Part shown: in pieces, positions 60,151-64,000 of the stretch | Layout of the letters: every line of letters begins with the position of its first letter | Position numbering within the stretch: position 1 is the first letter of the stretch | Assembly: GCA_964411505.1 (NCBI GenBank) | Contig: CAYPLH010000011.1 | Coordinates: 1-64,000, forward strand | Direction: 5' to 3' | DNA: 64,000 nucleotides | DNA from: CAYPLH01 sp964411505 | GTDB lineage: Bacteria > Bacillota > Clostridia > CAYPLH01 > DUMO01 | The notes under the pieces: generated by a model | Seen by the model: only the letters and a program-made list of their open reading frames with translations | What the model was told of the DNA's origin: nothing | Database searches by the model: none | Made by a program: the position numbers and the translations under genes

Positions 60151-61920
60151 TCAATTCTCATCTTTATTATACTTCCATCTCCTGCTAATGCTAGGTTGTT
60201 TTTTCTTGGATTTGACATTTAGATCGTCTGGTCGTGTTTCCTGTTTCCATATGTTTCTTCTAAAAACCTGTCCCCCATTTACGTCTGAGGTTGGAGGGGC
60301 AAAAGGCACTAGATATGGAACTCCAAAAGATTTTGAATTTGCCATCCATATAACCTGAATAAACAATCCTATAGATATTCCCAAAAATCCTGATATCGCA
60401 CCAAGAGCAATGTATGCAAATCGTTGTAGGCGGAAAGAATACGCAAGTGAAAAATTAGGAATAGCAAAAGAACCTATACCTGTAACAGCAACAATTATTA
60501 TCAATATGGGACTGACAATATTTGCAGAGACTGCTGCCTGTCCAAGTATCAAAGCACCAATAATACCTAGTGTTGGGCCTATAGGTCCGGGAATCCTTAT
60601 TCCAGCTTCTCTAATCAGCTCAAAAGAAACCTCCATAATAAGAAGCTCAATTAGCGAAGGAAACGGAACCTTCTCTCTAGAAGCCTCAATTGCCAGCAAT
60701 AAATCAGTAGGGATCATCTCATGGTGGTAATTAGTTATTGCAATATATAATCCAGGCAAAAATAATGTTATAATAATAGCTAATATTCTTACACCTCTTA
60801 ATAAATTTGCATAGGGAAATCTTATATATTCATCCTCTGATGAATGGAGAAAATCCCATAATGTTGCAGGCACAATCAAAGCAAATGGGCTTCCATTAAT
60901 AATTATCGAAATTTTTCCATCACTTAAGTAGCGTGCAACTCTATCCGGTCTTTCAGTTGACATTACCTGCGGCGAAAGAAAATATGTGTTATCCTCTATC
61001 AATTGCTCAAGCTCACCTGAATCAAATAAATGATCTATTTTGACGCCTTCAAGTCTACGTCTTACCTCATCAACAAGAGAATCATTAGCTATATCCTTTA
61101 TATAAAGCATGGAACAAGGAGTCTGACTTCTTTTACCTATAATTATATCTTCAACAATAAGATTATCATCTTTTAGTATTTTTCTAACAAGAGCAGTATT
61201 CACCCTTAAAATTTCCCCGAAGCCTTCCTGTGGTCCTCGAATAACCAATTCGGTACTAGGTTTTTCTACACCTCTGTGTTCCCAACCTTTTACATCCGCA
61301 GCGAAGGCAGTATTAACTCCATCTATAAAAATTCCACAACCACCAAAGTTAATCATAAAAATAACTTTTTCATAATCATCTGTTAGTGTAATCTGTCCTT
61401 GATGAAGTAAGTGATTTTTTACATAGTCAACCACATTGTTATCATCTCCCTTTATCTCAAGATTAGAAAGTAACATTAGTGGCTTTAATACTGACTCATT
61501 TATCAAATTTCTATCTGCCAAACCATCAAAGTACATTAGAAAAGCAGGTACCATTTTATCCCTAAAAACAATTTCAAACTCACGCACAACCATATCACCA
61601 TTCTTAGGTACACTGTACACTTTTTTCATATACTCAAGACTAACTTTAATATCTTTATTGATCTTTAATTTCTTGGAGTCTTTTTTATCTTCATTTTTAG
61701 TTTTTTCTAAGCATTCTAAGTCACTGCTTCTTACGCTACTTTGATCTGTTTCAGGCATAATCAGCTTTTTTATTAGTCCCCTGTTTTTTTTAGGCTTTTC
61801 TTCCGATTGTTGGCAACTCCTTTTTTCACTTTGCTTATCCTCAGTTAAAACAAACTCTTTGTAATCCTTAGGTTCCCTAAAAATAAAGAAATCTCTGAGT
61901 TTGTTCTTTGAATCAGCCAT
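60151..61920 (-). CDS. gerKA: Spore germinant receptor A subunit (GerA family)
   Basis: 589 residues, ATG 61920 behind AAGGAG. Residues 1-90 are hydrophilic and low complexity. The GerA family core follows (KVSLEYMKKVYSVPKNGDMVVREFEI, LFDSGELEQLIEDNTYFLSPQVMSTERPDRVARYLSDGKISIIINGSPFALIVPATLWDFLHSSEDEY), then membrane helices with IPFPSLIELLIMEVSFELIREAGIRIPGPIGPTLGIIGALILGQAAVSANIVSPILIIIVAVTGIGSFAIPNFSLAYS-type text. It is the first gene of the operon. A repeat copy with a terminator-like stem lies 22 bp before it. Confidence 0.94.
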   Translation of the reverse strand: MADSKNKLRDFFIFREPKDYKEFVLTEDKQSEKRSCQQSEEKPKKNRGLIKKLIMPETDQSSVRSSDLECLEKTKNEDKKDSKKLKINKDIKVSLEYMKKVYSVPKNGDMVVREFEIVFRDKMVPAFLMYFDGLADRNLINESVLKPLMLLSNLEIKGDDNNVVDYVKNHLLHQGQITLTDDYEKVIFMINFGGCGIFIDGVNTAFAADVKGWEHRGVEKPSTELVIRGPQEGFGEILRVNTALVRKILKDDNLIVEDIIIGKRSQTPCSMLYIKDIANDSLVDEVRRRLEGVKIDHLFDSGELEQLIEDNTYFLSPQVMSTERPDRVARYLSDGKISIIINGSPFALIVPATLWDFLHSSEDEYIRFPYANLLRGVRILAIIITLFLPGLYIAITNYHHEMIPTDLLLAIEASREKVPFPSLIELLIMEVSFELIREAGIRIPGPIGPTLGIIGALILGQAAVSANIVSPILIIIVAVTGIGSFAIPNFSLAYSFRLQRFAYIALGAISGFLGISIGLFIQVIWMANSKSFGVPYLVPFAPPTSDVNGGQVFRRNIWKQETRPDDLNVKSKKKQPSISRRWKYNKDEN

Positions 61921-61941
61921 CTATTTCACTCCTTAATCTAT

Positions 61942-62020
61942 AAAAAGGTGGCATGCCACTTTTTTTCGTTAGGGAACCTTATGGCTCCCTTCGTTGAATA
62001 CTTCACATTAAGTACTCTCT
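61942..62020. repeat. Hairpin-chain repeat family I, partial copy D in the gerKA leader
   Basis: It has the first two stems of the family (AAAGGTGGC-atGCCACTTT with T runs, AGGGAACC-ttat-GGCTCCCT) and a third stem TACTT-cacatt-AAGTA that replaces GGATGC/GCATCC while keeping a hairpin. On the minus strand the first stem ends in CCTTTTTATAG just before the gerKA ribosome site, so it could act as an attenuator. Position 62036-62046 (TAATCATATTA) looks like one end of the other repeat family. Confidence 0.65.
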
Positions 62021-62146
62021 TAAAAAAAATCATGTAATCATATTATGAGTTTTAAAAAATGGAAATATTCATTAATCTTTAGCCCTAAAAGGAGATAATA
62101 GGGAATCTGTGGTGTTTATAGCGCACTTTGGTATTAGATTTTGCTA

Positions 62147-62175
62147 TTTACACAAGCCGGGTTCTATGCTATAAT
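62147..62175 (+). promoter_or_regulatory. Promoter of tRNA-Pro
   Basis: TTTACA (62147-62152) and TATAAT (62170-62175) are 17 bp apart, 13 bp before the tRNA. Confidence 0.85.
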
Positions 62176-62188
62176 TAATATTCGATGT

Positions 62189-62266
62189 CGGGGTGTAGCT
62201 CAGTTTGGCTAGAGTGCTTGCTTGGGGTGCAAGAGGTCGCAAGTTCAAGTCTTGTCACTCCGACCA
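62189..62266 (+). tRNA. tRNA-Pro (anticodon GGG)
   Basis: Acceptor CGGGGTG pairs with CACTCCG (one G-T), D arm GTAGCTCAGTTTGGCTAGAGT, anticodon arm CTTGC-TTGGGGT-GCAAG with anticodon GGG, T arm GCAAGTTCAAGTCTTGT, discriminator A and encoded CCA (62264-62266). Confidence 0.95.
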
Positions 62267-62274
62267 TTGAAAAT

Positions 62275-62306
62275 AGCGGGTTTCAGAAAATCTGAAACTC
62301 GCTTTA
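62275..62306 (+). terminator. tRNA-Pro terminator
   Basis: AGCGGGTTTCAG (62275-62286) pairs with CTGAAACTCGCT (62292-62303), one mismatch, followed by TTATTTG. Confidence 0.8.
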
Positions 62307-62437
62307 TTTGTAACTTTTGACCCTCTTTTGACCCACTTCTACTAAATATAATATTTTACACATAACGCTTTTTATGTACTCGTTTAATTCTGAATCTATA
62401 ATTTCGTATTCCAGAAATGTTTTGATTTGTTGTAATA

Positions 62438-63016
62438 TTAGCCACTAATTATCTTGTTTATAATACTCCATGCTTTTTGATCATCTTGGAATTGCTTGTC
62501 ATCCTGTGAATTGTTCCCTCTGATATATGGCTTAAACCCAAACTTCTTGTACATTTTGATTGCTTTGTAGCTCCAAGTCTGTGTGGTTAAATAAATATTA
62601 CCAGTAAAACCCTGCTCATAAAAAAGCAAAAGAGCCTTGGATATCAATGCCTTACCCAAACCTTTACCTTGTTGATTTGGCATAACAGCAACCCAATGGA
62701 TACGACCTTGTTCTTTGCCAAACAAATCACCATACCATGCAGTAGTTGTAGCTATCTTATCGCCGTTACTATCCTCGATAAAAATACAACGAGATTCCAT
62801 TAACGAACTTTCCTTGCCAAATTCTCTTTGAAAGCGCTCTAACGCCTTTTGCTCATCTCCGAATTCACCGACTGAGGTTTCTATTTTAGCCCAGTCCTTT
62901 TCGTCTCCCTTTTCGTACATTGAAAACTTATATCCAACTGGTAAATTAATTTTTACGTCATTATTTATTTCATCCAATACCATAACCACTCCATAATGAG
63001 GTATTGACTTATCCAA
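62438..63016 (-). CDS. GNAT family N-acetyltransferase
   Basis: 192 residues, TTG start at 63016 with AAGGAG 8 nt upstream. Motif A of GNAT proteins is intact: IHWVAVMPNQQGKGLGKALISKALLLFYEQG, with the Q/RxxGxG/A acetyl-CoA loop, followed by motif B NIYLTTQTWSYKAIKMYKKFGFKPYIRG. The N-terminal 60 residues contain no known domain. The acceptor is unknown. It is monocistronic and not linked to the tRNA in front of it. Confidence 0.87.
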   Translation of the reverse strand: MDKSIPHYGVVMVLDEINNDVKINLPVGYKFSMYEKGDEKDWAKIETSVGEFGDEQKALERFQREFGKESSLMESRCIFIEDSNGDKIATTTAWYGDLFGKEQGRIHWVAVMPNQQGKGLGKALISKALLLFYEQGFTGNIYLTTQTWSYKAIKMYKKFGFKPYIRGNNSQDDKQFQDDQKAWSIINKIISG

Positions 63017-63111
63017 ATTATGTCTCCTTCCTTGATAGCTAGGTATGTACTAGTAATACTTATTGAACCCCTAGCTCTACCAACATCCTTTTTTACTACT
63101 TTATAAGTAAT

Positions 63112-63288
63112 TTATCTTGTTCTTTTTCCAGTGGCTAATACATAAACAGCATAAGCTGCAAGAACAATTATTGCTATAGGCAAAATTACCTTTATAGCAA
63201 AATTTAAAAGTGAAATTGCAATAATAACTAACACCAAAACTATTACACCTATCACAGCAAACTTTATTAGACTATGCACTATAACCAT
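63112..63288 (-). CDS. Small membrane protein (58 aa)
   Basis: Too short for routine calling but well formed. AAAGGAGA lies directly before ATG 63288, and GTG 63279 is the better spaced start (10 nt). The product has two hydrophobic helices (KFAVIGVIVLVLVIIAISLL, then VILPIAIIVLAAYAVYVLA) and a basic tail ending GKRTR, so it is probably a membrane hairpin with both ends inside. No family is recognised. The interval 63289-63469 is AT-rich and empty. Confidence 0.6.
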   Translation of the reverse strand: MVIVHSLIKFAVIGVIVLVLVIIAISLLNFAIKVILPIAIIVLAAYAVYVLATGKRTR

Positions 63289-63469
63289 TCTCCTTTTATG
63301 TAATTAATTATCTTAATTAATTTTATAATAAACTTCATATAAAGTCCAGTATTATATAATAATTTTACAAGTTTTTATTAATATTTTTATAACTATACTT
63401 ATCAACTTTTAAAAAAGTATTTCTTATAAAATTTATTATGTAACTAATATGTTATAAAATTAATACCCA

Positions 63470-64000
63470 TTAGGTATTAATCATCAAACAAGCAATTTCT
63501 TTAATTGCTGATATTGTATAATCAATCTCGCTAATAGTATTAAAGCACCCCAAACTCAATCGTACAACACCACTTTCCTTCGTACCCAGCGTTTCATGAG
63601 CTAAAGGGGCGCAATGCAAACCTGCACGAGTCGCAATGTTATAGTTCTCATTTAGAATGTAGCTGATTTGCGTTGAATCAAATCCATTAATATTCATTGC
63701 TATAATGCCCGAATTACAGGTATCCTTGCTATATAGCACAACGCCTTCTATCTTACTTAAACTTCTATGCAGTCGCTTTAAAAGCTCATCCTTATGCATC
63801 TTAATCTTATCAATGCCATAACAATTAATAAAGTCAAGACCAGACCCAAGCCCTATAATTCCCGGTGTATTGAGTGTCCCGCTTTCTAACATATCAGGCA
63901 TCATATCAGGCTGGTACAGGTAATTAGATATACTTCCTGTGCCTCCCTGCATTAGAGGTTCAAGCTTTATGTGATTTCCTGTGCATAATGCCCCTGTTCC
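63470..64000 (-). CDS. Class V aminotransferase / cysteine desulfurase-like protein (cut by window edge)
   Basis: The frame is open to the last base of the window; about 176 C-terminal residues are seen. Text such as LEPLMQGGTGSISNYLYQPDMMPDMLESGTLNTPGIIGLGSGLDFI and the active-site loop ATRAGLHCAPLAHETLGT fits the cysteine-desulfurase-like group whose loop Cys lies in RxGLHCAPxAH. The PLP lysine lies outside the window. Such proteins mobilise sulfur from cysteine or selenium from selenocysteine, but this subgroup has not been assigned a precise partner. No iscU or sufU gene follows at the 3' side. Confidence 0.88.
   Translation of the reverse strand, partial: GTGALCTGNHIKLEPLMQGGTGSISNYLYQPDMMPDMLESGTLNTPGIIGLGSGLDFINCYGIDKIKMHKDELLKRLHRSLSKIEGVVLYSKDTCNSGIIAMNINGFDSTQISYILNENYNIATRAGLHCAPLAHETLGTKESGVVRLSLGCFNTISEIDYTISAIKEIACLMINT

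Overview
The window looks like a chromosomal segment of a low-GC, spore-forming, anaerobic member of the Clostridia. The evidence is a three-gene gerA-type germinant receptor operon, spoIIM, a DegS/DegU pair, AT-rich codon use, strong GGAGG ribosome binding sites with many TTG/GTG starts, and a c-di-AMP (ydaO) riboswitch. A large secreted beta-helix protein and a GH42 beta-galactosidase suggest a plant-polysaccharide lifestyle. The species cannot be named from the sequence alone.

Layout. 1-2.4 kb: tail of an ABC importer operon (solute-binding protein, permease, ATPase). 2.6-4.3 kb: FMN-binding lipoprotein and a stand-alone MurG-type glycosyltransferase. 4.5-12.5 kb: a complete four-gene Wadjet (JetD-JetA-JetB-JetC) SMC-type plasmid-defence operon on the minus strand, the main accessory module. 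12.5-13.9 kb: a repeat-rich gap, then a c-di-AMP riboswitch driving an exported peptidoglycan-binding protein. 14-18 kb: CapA-like lipoprotein, cysK and an O-acetylhomoserine sulfhydrylase. 18.2-20.4 kb: tRNA-Thr, a decayed ZupT-type metal transporter beside a perfect Fur box, and a Rieske/FAD oxidoreductase. 20.8-23.1 kb: cupin regulator plus acyl-CoA synthetase. 23.1-24.2 kb: hairpin repeats, a lone CRISPR repeat, a small ORF and a large palindromic element. 24.3-35.6 kb: htpG, purine nucleoside phosphorylase, branched-chain aminotransferase, a DUF4380 protein, a homocysteine S-methyltransferase family protein, degU/degS, and an acyltransferase/glycosyltransferase/UbiA set. 35.8-43 kb: giant secreted beta-helix protein, small zinc-ribbon membrane protein, GH42. 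43.3-48.4 kb: deoB-xerD-spoIIM-nudF-proC housekeeping block. 48.8-55.2 kb: tRNA-Trp followed by a partly duplicated, decayed accessory segment and a 1085-residue propeller-lipase-SLH-CAP surface protein. 55.5-61.9 kb: amidohydrolase and the ger operon. 62.2-64 kb: tRNA-Pro, GNAT acetyltransferase, small membrane protein, and the C-terminal part of a class V aminotransferase/cysteine desulfurase.

Interspersed elements. Several families of short structured DNA lie only between genes. (i) A ~150-bp chain of hairpins ending in a perfect 30-bp palindrome: two nearly identical full copies, two diverged copies and one fragment. (ii) Small inverted-repeat elements with ATAATATGATTATC-like ends. (iii) An ~80-bp double-hairpin element present twice. 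(iv) Two larger palindromic elements (about 250 and 147 bp). One of these structured repeats lies next to the lone CRISPR repeat, one in the gerA-like leader, two upstream of the Wadjet operon, and one inside the duplicated tRNA-Trp segment.

The strongest leads are the Wadjet operon with its MurG-like neighbour and shared leader sequence, the hairpin repeat family that keeps its structure while its sequence changes, the tRNA-Trp-anchored duplication, the unusual surface-protein fusion, and a candidate two-helix germinant-receptor D subunit lacking an obvious start codon. All homology assignments come from reading motifs and were not confirmed by database search.
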